From an uncultured Bacilli bacterium (GTDB lineage: Bacteria > Bacillota_I > Bacilli_A > RF39 > UBA660), in the NCBI GenBank assembly GCA_934179675.1, contig CAKPQS010000005.1:1-52759 (forward strand): a stretch of 52,759 bases of DNA, read 5' to 3'. Shown here piece by piece: positions 32,984 to 42,683 of the stretch; position 1 is the stretch's first letter; every line of letters starts with the position of its first letter. Under the pieces are notes generated by a model. It was not told the origin of the DNA, searched no databases, and saw only the letters and a program-made list of their open reading frames with translations. A program made the translations under genes and the position numbers.

Positions 32984-34024
32984 CTAAAAAAATAATTCAT
33001 AAAACAGATCATTTGTTCTAATATAATAAAACATTGATAATGAAATAATCATTAAACAAATTAAAGCAATTTTATATTTTTTACATTCAATTACTTCAAA
33101 AATATTAGCAAGCAAAATATCAATAAATGGAAAAAAATAAATAACTAATCTTCCAACATTTTTAAAAGTCGGAGATAAACATTGTATTAATGTTCCTAAC
33201 ATTAAAATTTTTAAAAATAAAATATTATTTTTATTTTGTAAAATCAATCTATTTTTTGATATATATCCAATAATACATATACTATACATTAATAAAAGTA
33301 ATTTATAACCTTCTCCACTATTAAATTTTATTGATGCAGGTTTATATACAAAGCTAAGTATAAAATTAATTATTTCCTTTCCAAATAAAAGTGTAATAAA
33401 ACTTAATATTGAAAATATAATAATTGATATTTTATTAATTTTCATATATTTTAAAGGATAAGCAACAATAAATACTCCAGCTGTTTTATGAAATAAACTT
33501 GCAATTAAAACTAAAGTTATAAATTTAAAAACTTTATTTTCTTTTAAATATTTTATAGAAAATAAAAGTATTGCTAGTGCTAGTCCTTGTCTTAAAATTC
33601 CAAAAAAGAAAATATATGTTTCAAATGTCATAAAAATAAATGTAGAAATAGCATAATTTTTAGAATTGTTTTTTATAAAATAATAAATAGCGATCATTTG
33701 AAATATTGATATACTTGATAAAAAGAATTGATAATTATTCCATACTAATGAAAAAATTTTACATAAATATTTATAACCAACTTCATATCTATCATAATTA
33801 TAAACATCTAAAAAATTACATTTTGAAATATCATAAAATATTTCTTTATAACTTTGAGCATCAACTCCAACATTTATACTTCTAAAAGATATAAAAAAAG
33901 TTAAAATCACAAATACAAAAAAAAGGTATTTTGGATTCTTTTTTATATCTTCTGTTCCTTTAAATAAAGCCCAAATCCATGTAAAAATAAATATAATTAT
34001 TAATAGTAAATAATAATAATTCAT
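32984..34024 (-). CDS. EpsG-like/Wzy polysaccharide polymerase
   Basis: Membrane protein of 346 residues with about 10 spans. FRSINVGVDAQSYKEIFYDI near the N-terminal third, YEVGYKYLCKIFS, and FFGILRQGLALAILLFSIKY followed by ASLFHKTAGVFIVAY are the EpsG/Wzy pattern (D-..-Y, R-Q, H-..). It would join repeat units outside the membrane. GAGGTGATTAC precedes the ATG. Family identity rests on these short motifs and topology. Confidence 0.78.
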   Translation of the reverse strand: MNYYYLLLIIIFIFTWIWALFKGTEDIKKNPKYLFFVFVILTFFISFRSINVGVDAQSYKEIFYDISKCNFLDVYNYDRYEVGYKYLCKIFSLVWNNYQFFLSSISIFQMIAIYYFIKNNSKNYAISTFIFMTFETYIFFFGILRQGLALAILLFSIKYLKENKVFKFITLVLIASLFHKTAGVFIVAYPLKYMKINKISIIIFSILSFITLLFGKEIINFILSFVYKPASIKFNSGEGYKLLLLMYSICIIGYISKNRLILQNKNNILFLKILMLGTLIQCLSPTFKNVGRLVIYFFPFIDILLANIFEVIECKKYKIALICLMIISLSMFYYIRTNDLFYELFF

Positions 34025-34038
34025 GTAATCACCTCAAT

Positions 34039-35115
34039 TTAATAACATATTTTTATAAATTCATCAGTAATTTGATCAATCATATATTTGTTTTCAATAA
34101 AATCATTTTTATAATCTTTTCTTTTTTCTATTTTTTTATTCAAAATTATACTAGCCCATTCCTCTGCAGATTTATTTAAATCAATATACTTAACTAATCC
34201 TGTTATATTTGCTTCTTTAGTAATAGTATTAGATATAAAACAAGGAAGTCCAGAAGCCTCTGCTTCAATTATAACATTTGGCATTCCTTCGAATAAAGAA
34301 GGAAAAATTAATTTATCAAAAGCCATAAAGTATTCATTAATATTTTTTTTAGGTTCAAGTAAAACAACATTTTTTTCAATATTTAATTCTTTTATTTTAT
34401 TTAAAATATCTTCTTTTAACTCTCCTTCACCGATTAATACTAACATACTATTATTATCTTTTTCTAATATTTCTTTAAATATATTAAGTAAAAAAATATG
34501 ATTTTTTTGTTTATTTAATCTTCCAACATGACCATATAAAGTTTTATTACCAACATTTAATTCTTTTCTTATTTTATCTCGACTTTTTTCATTAAATTTA
34601 AAATCATCATAATTTAAAGCATTATGTAAAATAGTTACTTTATTTAAATTATTTTTACCAAAAACAAATTCAGCTGCTTCACTAGAAGGAGCAATTTTAA
34701 CATTTGGTATTACTTTTGGCAAAAATCCAAATAACTTATTTATAAATTTTCCATTTGTAACTCCTGCATTACTAGATCTGTATATAAGTTTACTTGCACC
34801 ACCTAATTTAGCCGCAAATAAATCTAAAGTTGCAAGTGATTGTTGACTAGTTCTTAATACAGAAACATATTTTTCTTTTTTAACAAGTTTTTTAATTCCA
34901 AAAAAAGATTTAAATGGATTTTTTGATTTAGGAGGAATATAAAATATCTTTCCACCCATTTTTTTTATTTCATCATCATAAAAACCCTTATTTTTTTTGG
35001 AAACACAAAAATCAATTTGATACTTACTTTTATCTAAACATTTATAAACTTTCATCAAAAAAGTTTCTGCTCCACCTCTATCCATACTAGATACAATACA
35101 TAATAACCTTTTCAT
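34039..35115 (-). CDS. Glycosyltransferase family 4
   Basis: GT-B enzyme of 358 residues. The N-terminal half has SSMDRGGAETFLMKVYKCLD; the donor-binding half has VGRLNKQKNHIFLLNIF and PSLFEGMPNVIIEAEASGLP, carrying the EX7E-type motif (EGMPNVIIE). Retaining transferases of this EpsF-like type add sugars from nucleotide donors on the cytoplasmic face. The substrate is unknown. The start is preceded by AGGTGAAAT and follows the next gene by seven bases. Confidence 0.88.
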   Translation of the reverse strand: MKRLLCIVSSMDRGGAETFLMKVYKCLDKSKYQIDFCVSKKNKGFYDDEIKKMGGKIFYIPPKSKNPFKSFFGIKKLVKKEKYVSVLRTSQQSLATLDLFAAKLGGASKLIYRSSNAGVTNGKFINKLFGFLPKVIPNVKIAPSSEAAEFVFGKNNLNKVTILHNALNYDDFKFNEKSRDKIRKELNVGNKTLYGHVGRLNKQKNHIFLLNIFKEILEKDNNSMLVLIGEGELKEDILNKIKELNIEKNVVLLEPKKNINEYFMAFDKLIFPSLFEGMPNVIIEAEASGLPCFISNTITKEANITGLVKYIDLNKSAEEWASIILNKKIEKRKDYKNDFIENKYMIDQITDEFIKICY

Positions 35116-35122
35116 ATTTCAC

Positions 35123-36151
35123 CTATTTAAAATATTTTGTTAATTTAGTTATAGCATCACTACTATATTTTTTAGCATTAACCAATACATTTTCTTTTAA
35201 ACTAATAACATTTTTTTTATCTAAACAATACAATAACTTATTTTCTAATTCATTATTATCAAACATGTTATAAATATAACCAGTCTTATTATCTATAACA
35301 ATATCACAAACATTTTCCCAATTACTTGCAATTACAGGGACCCCAGAAAAATATGAATCTATAATTGTTCCTGGTATTCCTTCTGTTTTAAATCTAGTTG
35401 GAAATATTAATAAATAATAATTTTTTAAAACATGTGTTGATAGATTACTATCAATACATCCTTTATACTTAATATATTCAGGAAAATTATTTTTTAATTT
35501 TTCAAAATTATCTTCATAATTATTATCAATGGGCCCATATATATCTAATGTATAAACTATTTCTTTTTCATTTATTTTTTTTAAAACATCAATAAGATCT
35601 TCAATTCCTTTTTCCTTCATAACTCTTGAAAAAGTACAAATTGGAAAAGGTTTATTAAATTCAAAACATAAATCTTTAGTTTCTATAGGATCAATAATTT
35701 TAAAATTTACTAATTTATCTATATTATTAAAACCCATGTTTTCTAAGTCATTTTTCATTTTAGTTGTTTCAACAAATATTTTATCAAATTTTTTTAAATT
35801 TTTAATTAGATAATTTTTATTTTTTATAAAGCTAGGTAACCAACCACCAACAACATCGTAAAATAAATTAAATTTTCTTTTTTTATTTAAAAATACAAAA
35901 AAAGGAATAAATACTTTAATACCATTGTAAGCTGTTAAAATAACAATATTCTCAGAATTTTTTGATGCTTTTATACAATTTAAAATCATTTTTAATGGAT
36001 GTTTTTTCCAATTATATGTATCAATTTTATTAATTTGTTCATTACCATATTTATTAACTAATGCTTTATATAAGTTTTTAGTTTTAACAGTTTGACCATC
36101 AAAAAACTCTTTATTACCACCAAAATGACCACATATAGTAACTTTATACAT
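35123..36151 (-). CDS. Glycosyltransferase family 4
   Basis: GT-B enzyme of 342 residues. TICGHFGGNKEFFDGQTVKT at the start and, in the donor half, TFSRVMKEKGIEDLIDVL and FPTRFKTEGIPGTIIDSYFS then GVPVIAS. The usual EX7E second Glu is replaced by Asp (EGIPGTIID), seen in several members. It starts three bases after the GT2 stop and is part of the operon. Specificity is unknown. Confidence 0.85.
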   Translation of the reverse strand: MYKVTICGHFGGNKEFFDGQTVKTKNLYKALVNKYGNEQINKIDTYNWKKHPLKMILNCIKASKNSENIVILTAYNGIKVFIPFFVFLNKKRKFNLFYDVVGGWLPSFIKNKNYLIKNLKKFDKIFVETTKMKNDLENMGFNNIDKLVNFKIIDPIETKDLCFEFNKPFPICTFSRVMKEKGIEDLIDVLKKINEKEIVYTLDIYGPIDNNYEDNFEKLKNNFPEYIKYKGCIDSNLSTHVLKNYYLLIFPTRFKTEGIPGTIIDSYFSGVPVIASNWENVCDIVIDNKTGYIYNMFDNNELENKLLYCLDKKNVISLKENVLVNAKKYSSDAITKLTKYFK

Positions 36152-36154
36152 AAG

Positions 36155-36925
36155 TTAAATAGCCTTCTCTCTTATTAATTTATTAATAAAATAATTAATT
36201 ATATTAGTAACCGTAAAAAAGAAAGCAAAAAAAGGATTAAAATTATTACATTTTCTATGTAATTCATAATGATATTTTAAAAGTTTAAATTTACTACCAG
36301 ATGATATTGAATTATCACTCTTTCTATAAACCGCTAATACTTCATTATATTTATAACCATACTTAACTTTTTTTAAAACCTTACACCATAAAGCATAATC
36401 ATTTCTTTTTTTCAACAACGGTATTTGAATTAATCCCACTTTTTCACTATTATACATTACAGTCAAACATCCTATTGAATCACCCAATAACATACTAAAA
36501 TAACTAATTTTTTTAGGGCTAATTCTCTTTTTGTTTAATAAATTACCATTCTTATCAATAAATTCATAATCAGTGTATGAAAAATAGCAATTATTTTCTT
36601 CCATAAAATTTACTTGTTTTTTCAACTTGTCTTCAAGCCATAAATCATCACAATCAAGAAAAGCTATATATTTACCTTTTGCGTTTTTTAATGCTACATT
36701 TCTAGCAACACTTGCTCCAGAATTTTTATCTAATTTTATATACTTAATTCTTTCATCTTCTTTTGCTTTTTGTTTAACAATATATCCAGTATTATCTCTC
36801 GAACAATCATCAACGATTATCATTTCCCAATTTTTATAGCTTTGATTTAAGACAGAATTTATTGTATTTTCAATTGTATCTTCATCATTATATGTTGGAG
36901 ATATGATACTTACCAATTGTTCCAT
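36155..36925 (-). CDS. Glycosyltransferase family 2
   Basis: GT-A enzyme of 256 residues: VSIISPTYNDEDTIENTINS, VLNQSYKNWEMIIVDDCSRD, YIAFLDCDDLWLEDKLKKQ (DxD metal site as DCDD). The C-terminal 40 residues are hydrophobic and may sit on the membrane. An inverting sugar transferase for the repeat unit. It is the first glycosyltransferase after the LCP gene and has GTGAGGAATTAT before the ATG. Confidence 0.9.
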   Translation of the reverse strand: MEQLVSIISPTYNDEDTIENTINSVLNQSYKNWEMIIVDDCSRDNTGYIVKQKAKEDERIKYIKLDKNSGASVARNVALKNAKGKYIAFLDCDDLWLEDKLKKQVNFMEENNCYFSYTDYEFIDKNGNLLNKKRISPKKISYFSMLLGDSIGCLTVMYNSEKVGLIQIPLLKKRNDYALWCKVLKKVKYGYKYNEVLAVYRKSDNSISSGSKFKLLKYHYELHRKCNNFNPFFAFFFTVTNIINYFINKLIREKAI

Positions 36926-36935
36926 ATATAATTCC

Positions 36936-38381
36936 TCACTTCATAAATTCTTTTATTTTTTTTCTTGCATTATTTACTGACTCATCATTTTGTTTCATCA
37001 CATATAACTCTAAATTAGGATATGTATATGTATCATAAGTGTAATAATCATACCCAGTCAAATTTTGTGATTCTATAGTCCATCCCTTCATATTATTCAA
37101 TTGTTTTTTAACTAATTTAGCCATACTTTTATTATCTAAATTAGTATTAAAATTATCACTTATACTATCTAATATTTTAGAATAACTAGTTATTAAAGTA
37201 GTTGATGAAGTCATTTTTTTAATAACTGCTGTTAATATTTTCTGTTGGTTCTTAACTCTTTGAACATCACCAGTTGAAAAAGATTTTCTTTCCCTAGCAT
37301 ACGCAAGTGCTTGATTACCATTTAAATGTAAATCACCTTGATTAAATGTATATTTATGAAAAGCACTTTCTGTAAATTCAAATTCATTATATATATCTAC
37401 TCCACCTATAGCATCTATAACCTTCTCAACAGTAGAAAAATTAACCTTAGCATAATAATTAACCTCTATATCAAGTAAATCCTCAACAGCCTTAACAGAT
37501 GATTCAATACCATAATATCCAGCATGCGTTAGTTTATCCTTTGCACCTTTCCCCGGTAATTCAACATAATAATCCCTAGGAATAGATGTAAGTAAAATTC
37601 TATTATTTACAGGATCTATAGTTGCAACCATATTAACATCAGTATTTGTAACATATCCAATAGAACCATAAGCATCGCCACCAGCAATATATAAATTAAA
37701 AGGCGTATTAGTTACATCAACATACTTAACAATATCAGTAGTTTCAACTAAAACATGTAATGTATCTATTTTTTTAACCTTAATACCCAAATAAGATAGA
37801 TCAGAATTAATCAAACTATAAACAGATTCATTAAGTAATAACCCATCAATAACACTATCACTCAAATCATCTAACATTTCCTCTATATCTTTATACTCAA
37901 CTTTACCATAAGTAATTTTAGTATTAAGTAAATTAAAAGCCTTTTCATTATTACTTTTAGAAGAATTAGAATTATAATAACCTATTTTTTTATCTTTTAA
38001 ACCATCAATACTATCAATTCTACTACTCTCTAAAACAACAATATAATATGTATCCTTTTGAACAATAGAATTATCAATTTTGTCCAAAAAATTAATTAAC
38101 TTATCAACATATACAACACCAGAATAAAATAAAATACCAGATATTATAAACATAATTAAAGTACAAGTTATTTTAAGTGATACTTTAATTTTTTTAGGAA
38201 TAATTAAAAGTAACATTAATACGTAAATGATGCCAATAATACTTCCTAACATAATCAAATATTTATTAGGAATCATATTTAAATTAATTAAATAAACAAA
38301 AAAAACAACAGTTAAAATTATTGATATTATAGAAAAAAATATACATACTTTATTTATAACTTTTCTTTTTTTATTTTTCAT
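36936..38381 (-). CDS. LytR-CpsA-Psr family cell-wall glycopolymer ligase
   Basis: Protein of 481 residues with three N-terminal membrane segments, an accessory domain (about residues 115-220, DSIDGLKDKKIGYYNSNSSK) and the LCP domain (about 225-400). LCP motifs are GGDAYGSIGYVTNTDVNMVA, RILLTSIPRDYYVE, FSTVEKVIDAIGGVDI and ALAYARERKSFSTGDVQRVK with the Arg residues that bind polyprenyl pyrophosphate. It would transfer the finished polymer from its lipid carrier to peptidoglycan. It heads the operon behind a good promoter. No initiating sugar-phosphate transferase is present in the cluster. Confidence 0.9.
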   Translation of the reverse strand: MKNKKRKVINKVCIFFSIISIILTVVFFVYLINLNMIPNKYLIMLGSIIGIIYVLMLLLIIPKKIKVSLKITCTLIMFIISGILFYSGVVYVDKLINFLDKIDNSIVQKDTYYIVVLESSRIDSIDGLKDKKIGYYNSNSSKSNNEKAFNLLNTKITYGKVEYKDIEEMLDDLSDSVIDGLLLNESVYSLINSDLSYLGIKVKKIDTLHVLVETTDIVKYVDVTNTPFNLYIAGGDAYGSIGYVTNTDVNMVATIDPVNNRILLTSIPRDYYVELPGKGAKDKLTHAGYYGIESSVKAVEDLLDIEVNYYAKVNFSTVEKVIDAIGGVDIYNEFEFTESAFHKYTFNQGDLHLNGNQALAYARERKSFSTGDVQRVKNQQKILTAVIKKMTSSTTLITSYSKILDSISDNFNTNLDNKSMAKLVKKQLNNMKGWTIESQNLTGYDYYTYDTYTYPNLELYVMKQNDESVNNARKKIKEFMK

Positions 38382-38412
38382 GCAAAAACACCCTTCACTT
38401 CACATCTACTTT

Positions 38413-38440
38413 ATTATATCACAAATAAACTTCAAGTCAA
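38413..38440 (-). promoter_or_regulatory. Promoter of the polysaccharide operon
   Basis: TTGACT (38440-38435) and TATAAT (38418-38413) on the minus strand, 16-bp spacer, extended TGA before the -10, about 30 bases before the LCP start. Confidence 0.75.
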
Positions 38441-38443
38441 AGA

Positions 38444-38472
38444 AAAACATAGTAACTTTACTATGTTTTTAA
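38444..38472 (-). terminator. Terminator of secG
   Basis: AAAACATAGTA and TACTATGTTTT form an 11-bp perfect stem with a four-base loop and T runs on both sides, so it could work in both directions. Confidence 0.8.
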
Positions 38473-38684
38473 AATCCAATGTACATACAAAGAATAAAAA
38501 AAATCATTCCAAGAGCAAAAGTTAATCTACTTATAAATAACTCTCCACCACGTTCTTTTCTATTCGCGAATAAATTTTCATTACCACCAGTAAAAGCACC
38601 AGATGCAGATTCAGCCTTTCCACTTTGTAATAAAACAATTGCGATTAATAATATACATACAATAATTAATATAATTTTTAACAT
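38469..38684 (-). CDS. secG: Preprotein translocase subunit SecG
   Basis: Protein of 71 residues with two membrane segments (MLKIILIIVCILLIAIVLLQ and LTFALGMIFFILCMYIGF) joined by a Gly/Ser loop (SGKAESASGAFTGG), the SecG pattern. It is a small subunit of the SecYEG channel that assists export. I use ATG 38684 (GGAGGAAAAA before it) rather than the ATG four codons upstream, which overlaps that site. It is a single-gene unit ending in a strong hairpin. Confidence 0.92.
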   Translation of the reverse strand: MLKIILIIVCILLIAIVLLQSGKAESASGAFTGGNENLFANRKERGGELFISRLTFALGMIFFILCMYIGF

Positions 38685-38748
38685 TTTTTCCTCCATAACT
38701 ACAATAAATTATATTATATAATCTAACTAAAGTCAATTTTTTATTAAA

Positions 38749-40008
38749 TTAATCTGTTTTTTTAATAATTAAACTTGATTTATTATCAAAATTTAAACTA
38801 TTAACAAATAATTCATAATCTTTTATATTTAATTTATCAATTATATTATATCTATCATCATATTTACCATATTTAATTATAGAAGATGTAATACTATCAT
38901 TCATCGAATATATATTTTCACTCATATATATTAAATTACTTTTTAAAACCTTTTTACTTCTAAAAAAAGTATTTTCATCTATATTATTAGAATGTATTTC
39001 TCTTTCAATATATTCAATTAATTCATTATATTCTTTACTTTCACCAAATATTGTTAAAACCAAATGATTATCTACAACATCATAATCAAAACCGCAAGTT
39101 TCAGATATAATCCCCATATTTTTTAATTTTTCATTAAAAATAGAAGATCCACCAAATTTGCTATTTAAATAAATACTAGCATAACTCATTATATCAATTT
39201 TATCCAATTTCAAAGAATCAATATTAATTTTATATGACATACTTACTTTAGGAATCGTAACATCCATTATTAAAGTACTAGATGCTCTATTAACTTTATC
39301 AGGTTCATCATATTTGATTTTTGAAACATTAACTTTTGTACTATTATCTAATCTATATTTTTTAACAATATCAAACACTTCTTTATATTTAACATTACCA
39401 GTAACAACTAAAAACATATTTGAATTTCTATAAAAACACTTATATATAGTATATAGATCATCCTTAGTTATTTTAGCAATACTTTCTTTAGTACCAATAA
39501 CAGAATCTTTAATAGGATGATTAATAAAAATATTACTCATTATTTCTTCATACATTCTTCTATATGGATCATCCCTAACCATTTCTATTTCTTGACCAAT
39601 TATACCTTGTTCTTTTTGGATATTTTCATCAGTAAAATAAGGATTATTAGTATATTCTAGTAAAAATTTTAAATTTTCATGAAAATTTGCACTTCCCGAA
39701 AATAAATAACTTGTTTTAAAATATGAAGTACTAGCATTTGCATCAGCGCCCTTTGAGGCATAAAAACTAAAAGGATCTTCACCATTTTCACATTCAAACA
39801 TTTTATGTTCTAGAAAATGGGCAACACCAAGAGGCATTACTAATTCTTTACCATCTAAAATAAATTTATTATGAATAGAACCATAATTAGTAGTCAAAAC
39901 AGCATATACACTTTCCTGTTTTTCTTGAGGAATAACATAGACATCTAAATTATTTATTTTTTCATAATACATATTTAAATCTAAATGAGATAAACTAATT
40001 GTTTTCAT
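38749..40008 (-). CDS. ymfH: M16 family metallopeptidase YmfH-like (active partner)
   Basis: Pitrilysin-type protein of 419 residues with the inverted zinc motif intact: GVAHFLEHKMFE (HxxEH) and, about 75 residues later, EQGIIGQEIEMVRDDPYRR (third ligand Glu). It would be the catalytic half of a two-subunit M16 peptidase. Its ATG overlaps the ymfF stop by 14 bases behind GGGGGTATTAG, so the two are translated together. In Bacillus the same pair (ymfF-ymfH) is found; its substrate is not established. Confidence 0.9.
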   Translation of the reverse strand: MKTISLSHLDLNMYYEKINNLDVYVIPQEKQESVYAVLTTNYGSIHNKFILDGKELVMPLGVAHFLEHKMFECENGEDPFSFYASKGADANASTSYFKTSYLFSGSANFHENLKFLLEYTNNPYFTDENIQKEQGIIGQEIEMVRDDPYRRMYEEIMSNIFINHPIKDSVIGTKESIAKITKDDLYTIYKCFYRNSNMFLVVTGNVKYKEVFDIVKKYRLDNSTKVNVSKIKYDEPDKVNRASSTLIMDVTIPKVSMSYKINIDSLKLDKIDIMSYASIYLNSKFGGSSIFNEKLKNMGIISETCGFDYDVVDNHLVLTIFGESKEYNELIEYIEREIHSNNIDENTFFRSKKVLKSNLIYMSENIYSMNDSITSSIIKYGKYDDRYNIIDKLNIKDYELFVNSLNFDNKSSLIIKKTD

Positions 40009-41221
40009 CTAATACCCCCTTTAATAAATAAACTGAATCTAATTTAATTTTTTTACTTAATTTTATTATATCATCTTTAGTAACCATATCTATCTTTTTT
40101 ATTCTATCTTCTAAAGAATCAAACATTAAATATTCCTGACTAGCAATAGTACTTGCCATCGTAACTAAAGAATCATATATTTCCTTTAATCCACATTTAT
40201 AAGTTATCTTGGCACTTTCAATATCTTCTAAATCAAATTCTCCCCTACTCATAGCATCTATTTGATTAATCGTTTCTTTTAAAACCTTTTTATAATCTTT
40301 TTTATCTATTCCAGCATATATAAACATACTATTAGTAACAGGTGATATTACACTAGAAATACTATAACACAAAGAATTTTTTTCTCTTACATTCATAAAT
40401 AATTTACTATCAGGCGATCCACCTAAAATAAAAGAATAAACACTTGCTACATATTGCATTTCAAAAGAATCCATGCTTTCTATTTTACATCCTAAAACAA
40501 AAGTACTTTGCCTTACATTTCTAGTTTCAACTACTTTTTTAATTTTAGTTCTATATTTTTTATGTTCAATTATATGATTTAATTTTTTATTTTTTGTTTC
40601 TTTAAAATAATCATTTAAAATATCTAAATTATCATATTCACCAATTACATATATATCAACAATATCATTTTTTAAAACATTTAAATAATATTCATATAAA
40701 TTATATTCATCTATTTTTTCTAAATCTTCAATATATCCATCTTGATGATATGAAAAAGGACTATTTGGACTCATTATTTCTCTTATTCTACTTTTAGCAT
40801 ATCTTCTAGGACTATCATAAATATCTTCAATATATTTTTTTATATAATTTTTACTTAAATTTAATGTCTTTTCATCAAATGATTTATTGTTAATATTAGG
40901 ATTAAATAGCATGTCCATTAAAAATTTAATTACTTTTTCTAAATTACCTTTTTCTGTATATTTATCACTTAATGAAGTTATACTAAAACTCATTATTGAA
41001 TAATTACCTGAAGAACATACATTATAACCATAATTGGCATTATATAATTCTTCACTTTGAATAATCATTTCTCTTTCTGTTTGATAATTTTTTGTTCCTC
41101 TATTTAACATATCAGCAAGTATATTTCTTTTAGTTATTTCTTCTTTTTTTATTTTTCTTCTAAAATCAACTCTTATATAAACAGTTTTAAATTTATCAGT
41201 TTTTAAAGTATGTAAATTCAT
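39995..41221 (-). CDS. ymfF: M16 family protein YmfF-like (zinc-site-less partner)
   Basis: M16 protein of 408 residues without HxxEH; the corresponding region reads ILADMLNRGTKNYQTEREMI. The late R/Y region, EKNSLCYSISSVISPVTNSM, fits the substrate-binding half of M16 peptidases. It is the inactive partner of ymfH, to which it is fused by an overlap. AGGAGGGAAA precedes the ATG. A terminator of deoD lies between ymfF and deoD in the direction of transcription. Confidence 0.88.
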   Translation of the reverse strand: MNLHTLKTDKFKTVYIRVDFRRKIKKEEITKRNILADMLNRGTKNYQTEREMIIQSEELYNANYGYNVCSSGNYSIMSFSITSLSDKYTEKGNLEKVIKFLMDMLFNPNINNKSFDEKTLNLSKNYIKKYIEDIYDSPRRYAKSRIREIMSPNSPFSYHQDGYIEDLEKIDEYNLYEYYLNVLKNDIVDIYVIGEYDNLDILNDYFKETKNKKLNHIIEHKKYRTKIKKVVETRNVRQSTFVLGCKIESMDSFEMQYVASVYSFILGGSPDSKLFMNVREKNSLCYSISSVISPVTNSMFIYAGIDKKDYKKVLKETINQIDAMSRGEFDLEDIESAKITYKCGLKEIYDSLVTMASTIASQEYLMFDSLEDRIKKIDMVTKDDIIKLSKKIKLDSVYLLKGVLDENN

Positions 41222-41235
41222 TTTCCCTCCTTCTT

Positions 41236-41262
41236 AAAAAGTCAGTATTTATAATACTGATT
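41236..41262 (-). terminator. Terminator of deoD
   Basis: TCAGTATT and AATACTGA form an 8-bp stem with a three-base loop and CTTTTTAAG on the minus strand, overlapping the last codons of deoD. Confidence 0.65.
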
Positions 41263-41935
41263 TTAGTGCAATTTCAATCATTTCTTTAAAACTTCTTTCT
41301 CTAGCATCAGAATCTAATGAAGCACCTGTTACAAGTGAATCTGATACTGTAAGTAAACATGTAGCTTTTTTATTTAAGGCTTTAGCATTATGAAATAAAG
41401 CAAATGATTCCATTTCAACTGCTAAACATTCATATTTTTCATATAATTCTTTTATATCTAAATTATTATAAAAAGCATCACATGAATGTACTCTACCTAC
41501 AATTATATTATAACCTAAATTTAAAATTTTATCATTTAATTCACTATCAGAATATAAAATATTATTAGTATCACCATTCTGAACATAACCATAAGTCGAT
41601 TCTGAATAACATGAATTTACAAGTAAAACATCATATACATTCAAATTAGGACTATAGGCTCCACAAGATCCTATTCTTATAATATTTTTAACATCATAAA
41701 ATTTATATAATTCATAAGAGTAAATTCCCATACTAGCATTTCCCATACCAGATGCCATAATTGTTATTTTTTTGTTTTTATAATAACCAGTATATGCAAG
41801 TATTCCTCTTACATCACTTACAAGTTTATAATTTTCTAAATAATTTTCTGCAATAAATTTAGCTCGTTTAGGATCGCCTGGCATTAAAACAGTATCTGCA
41901 ATTTCTCCTTTTAAAGCTTTTATATGTGGTGTCAT
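41249..41935 (-). CDS. deoD: Purine-nucleoside phosphorylase, DeoD type
   Basis: Hexameric-type phosphorylase of 228 residues that splits purine (deoxy)nucleosides to base and pentose-1-phosphate. It has AETVLMPGDPKRAKFIAENY-style start (IADTVLMPGDPKRAKFIAEN), MASGMGNASMGIYSYELY, IIRIGSCGAY, YECLAVEMESFALF (ribose-binding Glu) and LLTVSDSLVTGA (catalytic Asp). The length is slightly short of E. coli DeoD (239) but every block is present. TAGGAGGTATAC precedes the start, and it lies nine bases after the ZIP-like gene. Confidence 0.95.
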   Translation of the reverse strand: MTPHIKALKGEIADTVLMPGDPKRAKFIAENYLENYKLVSDVRGILAYTGYYKNKKITIMASGMGNASMGIYSYELYKFYDVKNIIRIGSCGAYSPNLNVYDVLLVNSCYSESTYGYVQNGDTNNILYSDSELNDKILNLGYNIIVGRVHSCDAFYNNLDIKELYEKYECLAVEMESFALFHNAKALNKKATCLLTVSDSLVTGASLDSDARERSFKEMIEIALKSVL

Positions 41936-41944
41936 GTATACCTC

Positions 41945-42679
41945 CTATAAATAAAATAAATGACTAATAAATAATAATATTGTTCCAAAAATTATACCAA
42001 GTATTGTTATATAAGTATCTTTATATTTTAATAAATTTAAAAATAGTTCACCTAATATAATATATATAATCATACCTAAATTAATAGTTGAAATAATTAC
42101 CATTAAACTAGTAGATATATTTAAATAATGATTTAAAAAAATATGAAATAGATTCCCAATAATTGGTGATAAACTAAGTAAAATAATTGTAATTATTAAT
42201 TTTTTTTTTGATAAACTTTTAGAAAATAAACCAGATAATAATAGACTAAATAATATATTACAAAAGCCTAGTCCAAAACCTAACATAAAAGGATTGGAAG
42301 AAACATTAATTTTCATACCAACTATTAAATTGTATATCATAATTGGTAAACTAATAATTAGGGCCAAGTGCAAATAATGATTCTTTTTATTGTCTTTTTT
42401 AAGTTCATGATCAGGAATAAAAATATCACACATTTTTATAATTATTATTCCCATAATCATATATCCAAGCAACAAAAATAATTTATTCGCAACATCAAAA
42501 ACTTCACCAATACCACTAGCAGAATCAGGCAATAATTCGACCATTATCAATGATGATCCTAGTCCTAATGTACTTGCCATCATAAACTGAATAAATTTAT
42601 CTGTTTTTTTAAAACCAAATGATAAAAAAACACCACTTATTAAAAATAAAGATGCTATTAAGCTAGCAATTACACTCAT
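41945..42679 (-). CDS. ZIP-family-like membrane protein lacking metal ligands
   Basis: Protein of 244 residues with about eight membrane segments and a ZIP-like layout: ASTLGLGSSLIMVELLPDS near the start, a Lys-rich cytoplasmic loop with one His pair (KKNHYLH), and a late GELFLNLLKYK region. In ZIP transporters, segments 4 and 5 carry HN.PEG metal sites. Here the matching positions read YNLIVG and CNILFS, so the His, Pro and Glu are missing from both. Transport of zinc or iron is therefore doubtful; a scaffold or different cargo is possible. The ZIP call rests on topology and spacing. It lies between dgkA and deoD, with GGGGTGAAAAA upstream. Confidence 0.55.
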   Translation of the reverse strand: MSVIASLIASLFLISGVFLSFGFKKTDKFIQFMMASTLGLGSSLIMVELLPDSASGIGEVFDVANKLFLLLGYMIMGIIIIKMCDIFIPDHELKKDNKKNHYLHLALIISLPIMIYNLIVGMKINVSSNPFMLGFGLGFCNILFSLLLSGLFSKSLSKKKLIITIILLSLSPIIGNLFHIFLNHYLNISTSLMVIISTINLGMIIYIILGELFLNLLKYKDTYITILGIIFGTILLFISHLFYL

Positions 42680-42683
42680 TTTT

